26,033 nucleotides of DNA, taken from the NCBI RefSeq assembly GCF_001039355.2, contig NW_019775959.1, forward strand, positions 65,345 through 91,377. The letters run 5' to 3'. Positions 9,477 through 19,153 of this stretch are shown here, in pieces (the stretch's first letter is position 1; each line of letters starts with the position of its first letter). The translations under genes were made by a program, and so were the position numbers. The notes below the pieces were generated by a model. The model saw nothing but the letters and a program-made list of their open reading frames with translations, was not told the origin of the DNA and did not search any database. Source of the stretch: Lingula anatina (taxonomy: Eukaryota; Brachiopoda; Lingulata; Lingulida; Lingulidae).

Positions 9477-12400
9477 GTGAGTGATGAAACATTGAGCCTT
9501 AGGCAGGCATTAAAAAAATTCACTTTCGGGACAAAGTTGAATGGGCCACCTTCAGTACTGTAGACACCCATCCCTCCAGGGAATTTCGAATGTCAAATCA
9601 TTGGTGTATTAAATCTGATTTCACATCTATTACACAATTTAAGAGCAGAGTTCCGTATTTGTTTTAACTCTGAACTATGTTAGCCAATTTAATGAATAAC
9701 AGCATGTTATGGCAAAGATAAGAGTTTCTTTACAAACAATCTTTTATTTTTGATGTTGCTAATTCTAGTTACGAGTTTAAAAGGAATGGGCAGATGGTTG
9801 CGACGGAGTTTTCCCATAAAAATTATGAATGTGATGAATCTTTTATCACTTGCACACACACATGTATTGCGACTGAAGAAAAGTTATCTCTTTCTTGATT
9901 TTTTTTTTTTGCAAAATCAGTACCACATGGAACAAATTTCGAATAGAAAATTAAGACCTGATGCATACTTTTGCTCGTTTTGCGTATGAGTGCACGTTAT
10001 TTTTTCTTTAATCATTTCTGGTACATTCATCTTCAAGTTTGTTTTAAAACGTAAGCTTCTTCTTTTTTCTGTCCATATCTCTTTACGGTCTGAATGACAT
10101 CAAGCAATTTTTCTTTGAACTCCAGCCAGATTTATACAGGCATATAGAGCCTACAACGGAAGCTATGTTTTAGAATTTTTCGCTAAACGATAAAAGTAAA
10201 ATGAAAATATTTTTCCAAGGCAGAACATATTCGCATGCCTTATCATAACCTCCAGCCTTACAGCTAGATTACATCCACCGTTCACGTAATTAGATAAGAA
10301 CACTTGGAGAATGTCCCTAGTCTTGATATTTACCAGGGCGCCGAGGCTAGAAAAGAAAACAAACGTAATTGAACACCATTGCCAAGTGTCGTAATGACAT
10401 TGTAAGGTGATGTAATACATATGAAGAGACCTGATGATACAAACTAAACCACGTTTGTTTGACCGTAGGCTGACGCAAATGAAAGACTAAGACCCTTCTT
10501 TCAAAGAAAATTTGAGTTTCAACAGTACGGATGGACATACACATGCGTTTTAAATTCGATCATTATTTTCATTATTTCTGTTTCTAAGGACCAAACTATC
10601 TGCACTCTCTTAAGTTCTTGTGGTATAACACGGAACATTTAAAATCTTGTTTTGCTGTCAACGTTGAAGATCCTCCAAAAGCCATTTTATGCGCTCACTT
10701 ACACTAGAGTAAAAGTTGCTTAAGAATTGTCTAAAATTGACACAAATCCAAATCTATATAAATATCTTATTTTCAATATTCCACAGATTGTTTACCTAAC
10801 AGATGACAAGGAGACAAAGGACATTTTTGTGAACAAAGCTTAATTTCCGTATTAACCTTTAAAATTCGCGTCATCATGAACGCACACACGTTTCTTAGAG
10901 ACAGAATGTACTTAACAGACTTCTATAGCGATTTGATAGCATAGAATTCTGATCTTGATTTAAACTTCCAGTACTCCTGATGCACCGCATTCTAAAAAGC
11001 AATAAAACCAATAAAAAGAACGCCGTAGCTGGGTGGAGCTGCACTCTGTCCACACATGATGCACATATATTACCTAAGTATTTACGGGATAAGATAACAT
11101 AAAAAGTGACCAGCACAAAAAATATGGTTTGGAACGAATCAGTTAACTTTACATGACGTAAAGCAAACCATGCTTGATTCACAAACGTCTGTGCGAATTA
11201 TTAACCAAAATAACATTGACGTAAAAATGAACCACTTTACAAAGAATTGGCACAGTTTTCCTGATCAAGCCCATAGTAAAGAGTATGCAATTTNTCAAAC
11301 CATACTTGATTCACAAACGTCTGTGCGAATTATTAACCAAAATAACATTGACGTAAAAATGAACTACTTTACATAGGATTGGCACAGTTTTCCTGATCAA
11401 GCCCATAGTGAAGAGTATGCAATTTGCTCATTTGCTGCAGCCTGCAATGTTACGCCTTCTGAATATAATAATAATGATGATAATTTATTAAAACATAGAA
11501 TTATAAGGCACCAAGTTATGCAAAGGCATATTGTCTACTATTAATTGACATTTTCTCTTTTTAAAATCATTGTTTTACCTGATCGTATTATATTTTTGAG
11601 GTTTAAGTAAAGATCAAAGTCCAAATGTTTTAAGTGTCATCATTCTTTCAACGTTGCCTTTCAGGTGTATATTTCACATGATTCTTAATATTAAGGCAGT
11701 TGCCTTACACATGTGACAGAGATTACGTGCTAAATGAACGTATGTCTCTTATATGTAGCACTGGGAAAGTGTTACACCATATCCTAAATTAAAAACACAG
11801 TGAAAATAGTAAACGTTAATCAGATAGGGGTTTATAAACGTGAATACACCATTAGTATTTCATTAAACATTGATGTATACCGCACCTTGGTAAATCCACT
11901 TGAATGTCTCTCAGTTGCCAAGAACTTCCGCGAAACGATTACGTCGAATTATTTCTTAGGTTAGATCTCAACTTAAAACATATTAGCTAGTCAATCAGCA
12001 GCTTCAACTGAAATTTGGATATTTGATTCGCATCATTCACAGGGGCGAATCCAGGATTATTTGAAGGGGGTTCCGGAACGAACCCCACACCCCATTGGTG
12101 TGGGGTTCGGGGCCTGCTAAAGGGCCCCGAAAACTTTTGGTGTTTTGAGGAGCAAGCAGTGCCCTTTGGTAGGGTTAAAAATAATGATTTAGCTAGTCAA
12201 AATTCTAATTTCAAGAAGGGAATATTGGTGTGATATATTTTGCAGAAACCGAAGGGGGGTCAGGACCTGCCCCCCCCCCCGACCCCCCCTCTAAATCCGC
12301 CACTGATTCATATACCGAGTCCTGATTTATTTTTTCTTTTAAAACACTATTTATCTGAATGCTACCTTTCGCCTTTTTCTTGGAATTTTGCCAAGTGAAC

Positions 12401-15400
12401 ACTGCGAAGTGTCTGTATACTTACATGAGTCCAATATTTTGCTATATCCACACATTGCAAATAACGTAATCGGCGGGGCCCAGGACATCAAAGAAGCCAG
12501 AGTTGGAAGGACTCCAAAGCTGCTGCACTTTCCCTAGGTTCTGTGGTTATATTCGTGTTTGCCTCGCACGCTGTTAACACCGTACACTTGCCGTAGGTGG
12601 GGTGGGGTGGGTGGGCGGGGTAGGAGATGTTTACACGCCCCTATCCCCCCCCCCTCAATTACATAATACCATTGACTTTAAAAACAGAAAAAATATATTC
12701 ATTTATTAAATGGAACATTATATATTGAATTGTTTTTGTTTGTCTTATAGAATTACCTCTGGGAGTACGGTTACATGACCGAAAGAGACATTCGGAGATT
12801 TGAAAGTCTCTCTAATAGCGAGGCGACGAGATTCGTCAACAGTAAATTGATGCGATTTCAGACCATGGGAAATATACGGGCGAAAGGTAAGCTAGAACAA
12901 CAGAGTGATTGGTCTGATTGAAAATCTTTCATCGGAATTTAAATATACTGTACACTAAGCTTTATTATCACGAAATGCAGCATTCAAAATTTTACAAAAA
13001 GCTCAATTTTTTTAACCTTTGAAAGTTCTTTGATAATTTAGTTATCTACTCTTTTTAATGTGAATCATGACTACTTTGACTACCAAATGATTAAAAATGA
13101 AAATGTAAATTTTCGTAACGTCTTAAATGTGTGCTATAGAATTTGCACTTATTGGGATAGAACTCACCGTTGAAACTTTTCTCCTAAATCAGGCTCGCTT
13201 GACAGGAATACAATAGCACTGATGAACCAGCCAAGATGTGGAAATAAAGATACTGAAAGACCGATCCGTAACAATATTCCTTTAAAACTAAGTAAGAGAA
13301 CCGCTAAACTTTAGTAGGCCCACATGTATGAAAGCAATTTGGAATGTTTGACAATTTATGATAAACAAACACAATTTGTCTTTTTAGATATTAGAGGGAG
13401 TGCGTGCTTTAAAGTATATGCTATTTAGAAAGTAGCATGATAAGGAAAGTTGAGATGATGATGCCAATTTTAATATAATTATTTTAAAAAAGCACTTTTC
13501 AATATTGGGAGTTAAATATATGCGAAATTTTGAAATTTTACATAATAACAAAAAGCAATAATGTTTGGAGGACGCCAATACATTTTCACAGAGTTTGTCA
13601 GTTTTTTATCCCCTTTTTTCTTATTTGACAAGTGCACCTTTTTTCCAGGTTGCATTCGCGAGAAAGCAGTCGTTACTTATGCGGTAATGTCTTACACGAG
13701 AGATCTACCACAGCACACTGTACAGACAGAAATTGCAAGGGCGTTCGAGGTAGAGCACTACTTTTTACATATTGTTGCCTTACCCAACTTTTGATTAAAA
13801 AAATGTTAACTCTGCTCTCAAGCTGCTCCTGTATGCAATTACATTTAAATATACCTGTAGATTAAATATATTATATTATATATATAAGAAATACTTCCAC
13901 TTGTTACTGTAGATTATGTATATAAGGTAATTATGAAACATATAATTACATTTGTGTTTGAAAGCCTGATATCACATAAGTGGGATAATAGGTCTAGATA
14001 TATATTACATGTATGTATAACACAATTAGTTTAGAGGGCCTGCAAAATGTACTGAAACATTTTAGTGCTCAATAAATTATTATTATTATTATATTAGGCA
14101 TTGCGAGAAGTACATGCACATCTAACACATTTTAAAACCACTAGATTCTAAAAATCGGACAGAAATTGCAAAGGTGTATCATTTTGCTATTGGCAGACCA
14201 ACACTGTTCATTTCTGTTCAACACAATGTTTATTAAGGATATACGTAAAAATCATGTTTTACATTTGAATTAGCTACCACTTCCCCTCTTCTCTTGTCTT
14301 GAGGCAAGAAACAGCGTGTTTCATTGCATCAACTCGAGCGGCTTTCTACAAGTATAATGTCATGTAGTTAATACGTTTACGATTACCCTTCTTAAATTAG
14401 CTTTGCTTTTATATAAGAGAATCAGACTACGGAGGCCCGCCGCACCGTTACTCAATCTGCGTGCGCTATTTGATTATAAGCAGGTTAACCGGGTGGTTGG
14501 CATTACAAATTGATCAAATGCGAAACACGAAATGTTGGCGAGGTATTGACAATTTTAGATATGGCAAAATAGAAAACGTATATGACAACTCTGCAGTTTT
14601 TTTTCAAATAAAACAACCACTTGCAGTGGCGGACCAGGATGTCAAGTAGAATCCAACGCCTCTCCTTCCAACAGTGTTCTCTTTTTCAATAGACAATAGG
14701 CCCTACACTTGACGTCAATTACCAGTACTGAACAAGGAACATTCTCTTGTGTGCCTTGTCTCCTTTTTTGAGAAGGATCGGGGTTCAATTCGCCATTTAC
14801 GCCAGTTATGAAAGGGGGTTGCCCTGAAGCCTATTATAACTATACCTAATTGAAAGGTTTAACACTTTGTCAGTTCGCTTTGTATTCCTATATGTATCAA
14901 TTGGCGTTAAAACCACTTCACACAGTGAAACTAAAATTACGATCATAGCTTTGTAACTGAAGGTTTGATAAGTTCCATTATCTTATGATTATAATGATGA
15001 TAATGATAAGTTTTTAAACTTAAAATTAGGACGAATTAATCAAAAATAGAACGAAACGATCAGATAGATTTACAGGCTCACTATATGAATTGTTTCTAAT
15101 CATTTAGATAACTGTTTTTATCTTTTAGGAATGGTCAGACGTTATATCAATTACCTTTGAAGAGACAAATGGCACTAGTGATATTGAGATTAATTTTGTC
15201 GACGGGTTTCATACGTATTCACCCATGTTTGACGGTGCTGGTGGCACGGTGGCGAAGGCAATGTTCGACTTAACTGGCCAAGGCGGAGAGTGTGGAACTA
15301 TATACATCGATGAAGGAGAATTGTGGACAAAACAATCGCCCAGAGGTAATAGTCCGGTTTGTGATTACAGAACAGTTCACAGAAAGGTTACTGAAAATAT

Positions 15401-18400
15401 TACACAAACTGCCAGGTGTTTTCAATGACACTTTCATAATAATCTTTTTGTAAGGATGCCTTTCGCAAGAAAAGTTCAGTTGAATTTTTTTTCCACGCAT
15501 ATAATTATAAATCACACGAAATCGGGAAATCCGAATTGTTCAAAGAGCCAAGGTAGAGTGTAGCAGTCTATGTGAAGTATTAATCTAAATAAGTGTTCTA
15601 GGCTTGGACCTGTATACAGTGATGGTGCATGAAATTGGACATTTGATTGGTCTCACTCACTCTGCTGACCCCGACAGCATCATGTGGCCATGGTTCGACA
15701 CAAAGACTACGCTAGAAGACTTGAAGGCAAGACGGAGGCAAAAGTTGGACGTCGTAATCGGTACATTGCGTTTTTAATGGCCTAGTCATTTTATAACAGA
15801 TAGATTTGTCACAATATTATCAATAAAATCGTTAATTTTAGAAGTATTGTCTTCGTTAAATCTATTTAAATAGGTATGACATTCGTAATGCATTTTTATG
15901 AGCCAAAAAGAAACGCTTGCTCAGTTTTTAGATTCAGATAGAAGGCATCCCGCTGCGTCTGTTAAGCAAATGGCCGCCCGTCAGCACACAGCATCAGCAC
16001 AACGAGATGAGGTTGCCGTCCAGCCCGAAAATGATGTTCAAAACACTGAGTCTCATAAATGGACAGAAAATAATAGTGTCCTTCAAACAAACATCCTGAA
16101 TGTTGGGCGTGGACCAGAACTTTTGAATGGAGTCACCGTCTGCCCGTCTGCCATTGATGCCATAACCGTTGCTGCCAATGGAAAAACGTATGCATTCAAA
16201 GGTAGTCTATAAAGCCAGATCATTAGTGCGTATTGAAACATCTTGTGCCGGCTTATGTTGTTCTTTATGTTTAAATGAAAACACAGAGGTTTTTTTGTTT
16301 AAAGTCTAATGGATTGGAGAAAGAAAAAAAATGAAGTTTGTGAATTGTGAATAAAATTGTACTTTGTTCAGTCTGTACATAATGCATTTGTTGTAAACTT
16401 ACAATTTGTTGGGACTCTTTCAGATGGAAATGTCTATATGCTAAATAAATCTACGTTTGGAATTGAAGACGGTTTCCCACGTCCAATCGCAAGTGTATTT
16501 GGCGACAATGCTCCTGGTCGTGTAGACGCGGCAGTGACTTTGTACTATTACGGAGTTCCATTCACATACTTATTTCAGGTAGGATGACGCAAGTAGTTTT
16601 TTGCTAAATATGAAACTACGCGTAACTAATAGCTCGTTCATAGTTACTTGATGATATTAGAATTCGGCAAGCTCATCCAGGCGAGGTTTAAGCACTGGAA
16701 CTATAAAATAATATAGTACTGCCACTTCCAAGAACCTTTATCTGTTTCACGAACCTTCATCTATGTCTCCCACAAATAGAATATGCTTTCCTATTTTGGA
16801 CCTCGAGCGATTTTGTTTTTGTGTTATTTTGCAAAAAAAAAAATAGTTTTCGTCATATCGCAAATTATATCAGAGCATAAACTGAAATAATTTATCTTAT
16901 ACCTTAGGATCGCCAATACTGGCGGTACAGAGAAGGCTTTCATGGTGAAATATATGCTGACAAGGGATACCCCCGTTCTATAGTACAAGGCTGGGCATTG
17001 CATATACCCCATTTAGACGCTGTGGTGGAATGGGAACGAAAGTCATTTCTTCTTTTCTTTCAAGGTAGCAAAACATTTTTGTCGGTTCATTTTTCTCTGT
17101 GTTCTGAGTTTCACTTATACTATCAGTAATCACTTTCATCGCAATCTCTTATATAGATACTCACAACTATTTTGTTAAACCCCAAATCTTGCCAGAGAGT
17201 TTTCGGCTGTGGTGGAATGGGAATAGAATTAATTTTTTTTCTTTCAAGGTAGAAGAAAATGATTTTTTGATAGTTAATTTATCTTAGTTTGTTATATACA
17301 CCATTGATCAAAAAGGTTACCCCACTTCTTAGTCCAAGGTTGTTTCTTTGCAAACGATCACCTCACGCAAGCTCACAATTCTCGTCTGGTAAGTGATTAA
17401 TTGCAGAAACGTATTGTTCTCGAACAACCTTCTTTGAGCCTTGATACTAACCTTAAATTTGCACCTGCTTCATGGATTGGAGTTAGCAATGCAGAGGAGA
17501 TTCAAACGCCTAATAATCCAAACCAATCTCTCCAAGCTTTCCTGGATGAATTGGACAATTGTCCACAGAGCAGAATTCTTACCCTTGCTGAAGGCATGCC
17601 GCGCCGTCTACAGGTGATACTTTGCAGTACGCGCGGTAGACTCATGCTATTACACACGTGGCTTTAAAGGAGCACTTGCTGATGCTAATTGTTTGTAAAT
17701 TTGATGACATTTGTTGGTGTCCTCTAAATTCATTGAAAATTTTCACCTCTGTTAAAATCACTGTAGAACATCATCCAAATGAGCGAGTGCATGTACATGC
17801 TCTAAATTTTAAGGAATGGTGTAAAATAAGGATAAATTCGCCGGTATTAGGCATTTCCTGTGCCATTTTTCATGTTAGATATAGTATCTAGAATAACAAA
17901 AACTGATCAAATTGTTTAAAGATATGAAGTGATCATTTGTAAACAAAAACACGTGGAATTGGAGGTGGGAAAACCTTTTGGACCAAGAGTGTTGATCATT
18001 AAGTTCATTTTAGTGGATATTCAAACCCGAAATCTTTCTAGAAAACATTTAGCACTTAGTCGTGTACTGTGAACCTTTTGTTCATTAAGCTTTTGGGTTT
18101 TAAGAGTTTCGCTTTATAGATCCATATAAACACGTTGAACTTTCATGTTCTTATGCTAAGATTTATTTGAACTTTTATTTTACTTGTTAGGCCTACAGTG
18201 TTGGATTTCCCTTTAATCAAATATATGTCACACTGCCTTTTAGTTATGATATGCTGATAAGCCTACATGTAATTTATTTAAACAAGGGAGCTTTATCAAA
18301 CCATTTATGTTATTTTCCCACCTCCGTAGGTGACAACATTTATGGCCATGACGGCAAGGATCCCATCGAAAAAGGAAAGCCAAGACACATGAACGATTTT

Positions 18401-18604
18401 CCTCAGTTTCGTGCACTTCCAAAACAAAGACTTCGAGCTGCCATGAGGTCGGACAACCACAGGACATATTTCTTCTATGAAGATAAATATTACGTTTGGT
18501 CAAGGGCCGTATACGGACAAGCTAGAATGGCGGGCCCTTTCAGTATTGAATATGACTTTTTTAACTGCCAAGTCCCTCTTATCGGATCTGGAGCAATTAA
18601 TTGA
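9282..18604 (+). CDS. Secreted matrix metalloproteinase with hemopexin domain, ten exons
   Basis: This is a zinc endopeptidase of the MMP (metzincin, M10A) family, predicted to act on extracellular matrix after secretion as a zymogen. Exons are 9282-9476, 12751-12886, 13193-13291, 13649-13749, 15129-15345, 15602-15760, 15932-16201, 16424-16578, 16908-17064 and 18330-18604. They total 1764 bases, or 587 residues. Signal peptide is about 1-26 (hydrophobic LVFFVPLLLTCSVFA). The pro-domain runs to about 140, with ANYLWEYGYMT and cysteine switch PRCGNKD (124-130). The catalytic domain is about 146-303, with HEIGHLIGLTH (259-269) and Met-turn M277. A linker follows, then a four-bladed hemopexin domain with Cys373 and Cys576 as the expected closing disulfide. 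No furin RXKR site follows the pro-domain, and no membrane anchor or GPI tail is seen. Only His205 of the four structural-zinc ligands remains. It is not assignable to a vertebrate MMP number. Confidence 0.93.
11164..11427. repeat. 132-bp tandem duplication with an N at the junction
   Basis: Copy 1 is 11164-11295 and copy 2 is 11296-11427, starting CAAACCATGCTTGATTC and CAAACCATACTTGATTC. About six differences are visible (around 95% identity). The single ambiguous base in the window, at 11294, sits two bases before the second copy begins. This leaves open whether the duplication is real or an assembly join of two haplotypes. Confidence 0.9.
12035..12310. mobile_element. Short inverted-repeat DNA transposon (MITE), hAT-like, with 5-bp target duplication
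   Basis: The element spans 12040-12305 (266 bp). The left end is CAGGGGCGAATCCAGG; the right end, read on the minus strand, is CAGTGGCGGATTTAG, so the termini are imperfect inverted repeats starting CAG. ATTCA flanks both sides (12035-12039 and 12306-12310). Inside is a perfect 11-bp hairpin, AACCCCACACC/GGTGTGGGGTT (12081-12107). There is no coding capacity. CAG ends fit hAT elements, some groups of which make 5-bp duplications, but the family name is tentative. Confidence 0.7.
12599..12655. other. G-quadruplex-capable G block followed by a C run
   Basis: Five G runs of three or four bases separated by single bases lie at 12599-12620 (GGGGTGGGGTGGGTGGGCGG and on), followed by a C-rich stretch to about 12655. 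The plus strand meets the classic four-run quadruplex pattern with one-base loops. The two parts can also pair as a hairpin. Confidence 0.75.
12751..12886 (+). CDS. MMP exon 2: pro-domain helices
   Basis: The acceptor TCTTATAG ends at 12750 and the donor is GTAAGC at 12887. It encodes NYLWEYGYMTERDIRRFESL and on to LMRFQTMGNIRAKG, matching the MMP pro-domain pattern YLxxYGY ... FQ..xGL.xxG. Splicing is phase 1 into exon 3. Confidence 0.85.
13193..13291 (+). CDS. MMP exon 3: cysteine switch
   Basis: This exon is too short and closed for a simple ORF scan. Acceptor AAATCAG ends at 13192 and the donor is GTAAGA at 13292. In frame it reads SLDRNTIALMNQPRCGNKD, the end of an MMP pro-domain. PRCGNKD at 13231-13251 is the cysteine switch, which holds the zymogen inactive by co-ordinating the catalytic zinc. 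The usual consensus is PRCGVPD, so V and P are replaced by N and K. Confidence 0.9.
13649..13749 (+). CDS. MMP exon 4: start of catalytic domain
   Basis: The acceptor TTTTCCAG ends at 13648 and the donor is GTAGAG at 13750. It encodes CIREKAVVTYAVMSYTRDLP, matching the LTYrIxNYTpDLp start of MMP catalytic domains. Cys145 at its beginning is unusual for the family. Confidence 0.9.
13750..15128. other. Intron 4 of the MMP gene
   Basis: AT-rich sequence with short (ATT)n and TATATA stretches. Near 14627, CAGTGGCGGACCAGGAT resembles the terminus of the inverted-repeat element at 12040 but has no clear partner. No exon is seen. Confidence 0.6.
15129..15345 (+). CDS. MMP exon 5: calcium and structural-zinc region, degenerate
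   Basis: The acceptor TCTTTTAG ends at 15128 and the donor is GTAATA at 15346. It begins EWSDVISITFEE (family: vWxxvtpLtF). It keeps the shape of the region with SPMFDGAGGTVAKAMF and YIDEGELWT. The structural zinc ligands should be H-G-D, H in LAHAF and H before FD; here they are His205, Tyr207, Lys220 and no His before IDE. Cys232 is extra. Confidence 0.92.
15602..15760 (+). CDS. MMP exon 6: catalytic zinc site
   Basis: The acceptor TGTTCTAG ends at 15601 and the donor is GTACAT at 15761. It encodes MVHEIGHLIGLTHSADPDSI and M277. The HExxHxxGxxH zinc motif is at 15628-15660, with all three His, the catalytic Glu and the Met-turn present, so a working protease is expected. The usual end (IQxLYG) is replaced by a basic stretch, LKARRRQKLDVV. 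Confidence 0.95.
15932..16201 (+). CDS. MMP exon 7: linker and start of hemopexin blade 1
   Basis: The acceptor CAGTTTTTAG ends at 15931; the CAG six bases earlier does not keep the frame. The donor is GTAGTC at 16202. A polar Gln/Asn/Ala-rich linker of about 65 residues is followed by CPSAIDAITVAANGKTYAFK, the start of the hemopexin fold (C-P-x-x-x-D-A). Cys373 should bond the last Cys of the domain. Confidence 0.88.
16424..16578 (+). CDS. MMP exon 8: hemopexin blades 1-2
   Basis: The acceptor TCTTTCAG ends at 16423 and the donor is GTAGGA at 16579. It encodes DGNVYMLNKSTFG, GFPRPIASVFGDNAPGRVDA and YYYGVPFTYLFQ. The VDAA start of blade 2 is typical of hemopexin repeats. Confidence 0.9.
16908..17064 (+). 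CDS. MMP exon 9: hemopexin blades 2-3
   Basis: The acceptor ATACCTTAG ends at 16907 and the donor is GTAGCA at 17065. It encodes DRQYWRYREGF, KGYPRSIVQGW, LDAVVEWERKSFLLFFQ. YWRY, GYPRSI and LDA are standard hemopexin repeat landmarks. It ends in phase 1, and only exon 18330 restores the hemopexin reading (FFQ-GDNIY). Confidence 0.92.
17205..17290 (+). pseudogene. Partial duplicate of MMP exon 9 end plus donor (pseudo-exon)
   Basis: GCTGTGGTGGAATGGGAA at 17206 repeats 17019-17036 exactly, 187 bases downstream. It is followed by a weaker match through CTTTCAAGGTAG, the exon 9 end and splice donor. The copy has an in-frame TAG where the exon has CGA and a short deletion. It lacks an acceptor with the matching upstream exon sequence, so it is a decaying local duplication. 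Confidence 0.7.
17345..17667 (+). mobile_element. Decayed Tc1/mariner transposase, C-terminal remnant
   Basis: The frame from 17407 reads QSLQAFLDELDNCPQSRILT then LAEGMPRRLQVI. Tc1-like transposases end with a helix pattern ...L...L.EEW..IPQ...L..SMPRRLQAVI.ARGGHT, and MPRRLQ.VI followed by an RGG-like and HT stretch fits this. Upstream, another frame (about 17350-17395) reads NDHLTQAHNSRLV, like the DNxxxHxxRLV catalytic block. Stops and frame changes show it is dead. The stretch does not fit the MMP frame (phase 0 against phase 1). Confidence 0.55.
18330..18604 (+). CDS. MMP last exon: hemopexin blades 3-4 and C-terminus
   Basis: The acceptor CCTCCGTAG ends at 18329 and the stop is TGA at 18602-18604. 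It joins exon 9 in phase 1 to give FFQGDNIYGHDG. It contains KGKPRHMNDFPQF, RTYFFYEDKYYVW and the closing FFNC (Cys576), then a short tail QVPLIGSGAIN. The final blade is less conserved (usual YxxFD and WLNC), but order and spacing fit four blades of about 50 residues. Confidence 0.9.
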
Positions 18605-18754
18605 TATTTCTGTGATTTTTGTAGTTTGTATAAAAAGGCAGCATTTTTAACTGCCGTTTTACGGTAGCAGCAAGCAAATATTATATTCTTCAAAATTCAT
18701 TGCCGTTTTAATATACTGATACGTTTTACATTAATTGGTTATTGTCACATAGTT

Positions 18755-18760
18755 AATAAA
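18755..18760 (+). promoter_or_regulatory. Polyadenylation signal of the MMP gene
   Basis: AATAAA lies 150 bases after the MMP stop codon and is the first canonical signal downstream. Confidence 0.65.
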
Positions 18761-18779
18761 AATGTTGATAATAATCCAT

Positions 18780-19119
18780 AAAGATGCCTTCAATCTTCAA
18801 TCCATTTATTACGTCAGTCTGATCACAACGACGGTGTCGTGAGCTACACTGGGTTTTTTGGCATCTGATTTTTGTATTTAGCGCTACGGGGATGTGACGT
18901 TAACTATAAAGCCATACATTTTGTGATATACCTAATCCCGTACAGTGCTATTGAGTGAAAATTCATCGAAAAGGTAGCAGTAAGTGTAGCAGCTAAATTT
19001 TAGTATCGGTCAGTGCATTTTTCTCATTTACGCTTTTTCGGGTAAGGAAGGTGAAGTGGAAATGTTAAATCCACATTTTTGCCGACTTAACAGTAGGGCC
19101 TACATTGTAGGCCTAGAGC

Positions 19120-19153
<34 letters not shown>

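Larger units (their letters stand above)
9477..12750. other. Large first intron of the MMP gene (3.3 kb)
   Basis: It starts GTGAGT and ends TCTTATAG. It contains the 132-bp tandem duplication at 11164-11427, the inverted-repeat element at 12040-12305 and a G-rich/C-rich block at 12599-12655. I see no further exon in it; the open frames present have no recognisable similarity or fitting splice sites. Confidence 0.7.
17065..18329. other. Intron 9 of the MMP gene
   Basis: It contains a partial copy of exon 9 with its donor (17205-17290) and a decayed Tc1/mariner transposase end (about 17345-17667). The rest (17670-18329) is AT-rich with no feature I can support. Confidence 0.7.

Noticed and set aside
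11170-11376. Internally repeated 68-codon protein
   Set aside because: The repeat is the 132-bp DNA duplication; the frame crosses the N and has no similarity.
14627-14660. CAGTGGCGGACCAGGAT as a second copy of the 12040 element
   Set aside because: Only one end is similar and no partner end or target duplication was found; kept only as a note in the intron entry.
14760-14800. GGGGTTCAATTCGCC resembling a tRNA T-arm
   Set aside because: No acceptor, D or anticodon arms can be folded around it.
17407-17613. Open stretch with acceptor and donor between MMP exons, as a hemopexin exon
   Set aside because: It starts in phase 0 while exon 9 ends in phase 1, it has no hemopexin landmarks, and it matches a Tc1-like transposase ending; exon 9 joins 18330 directly with a perfect hemopexin reading.
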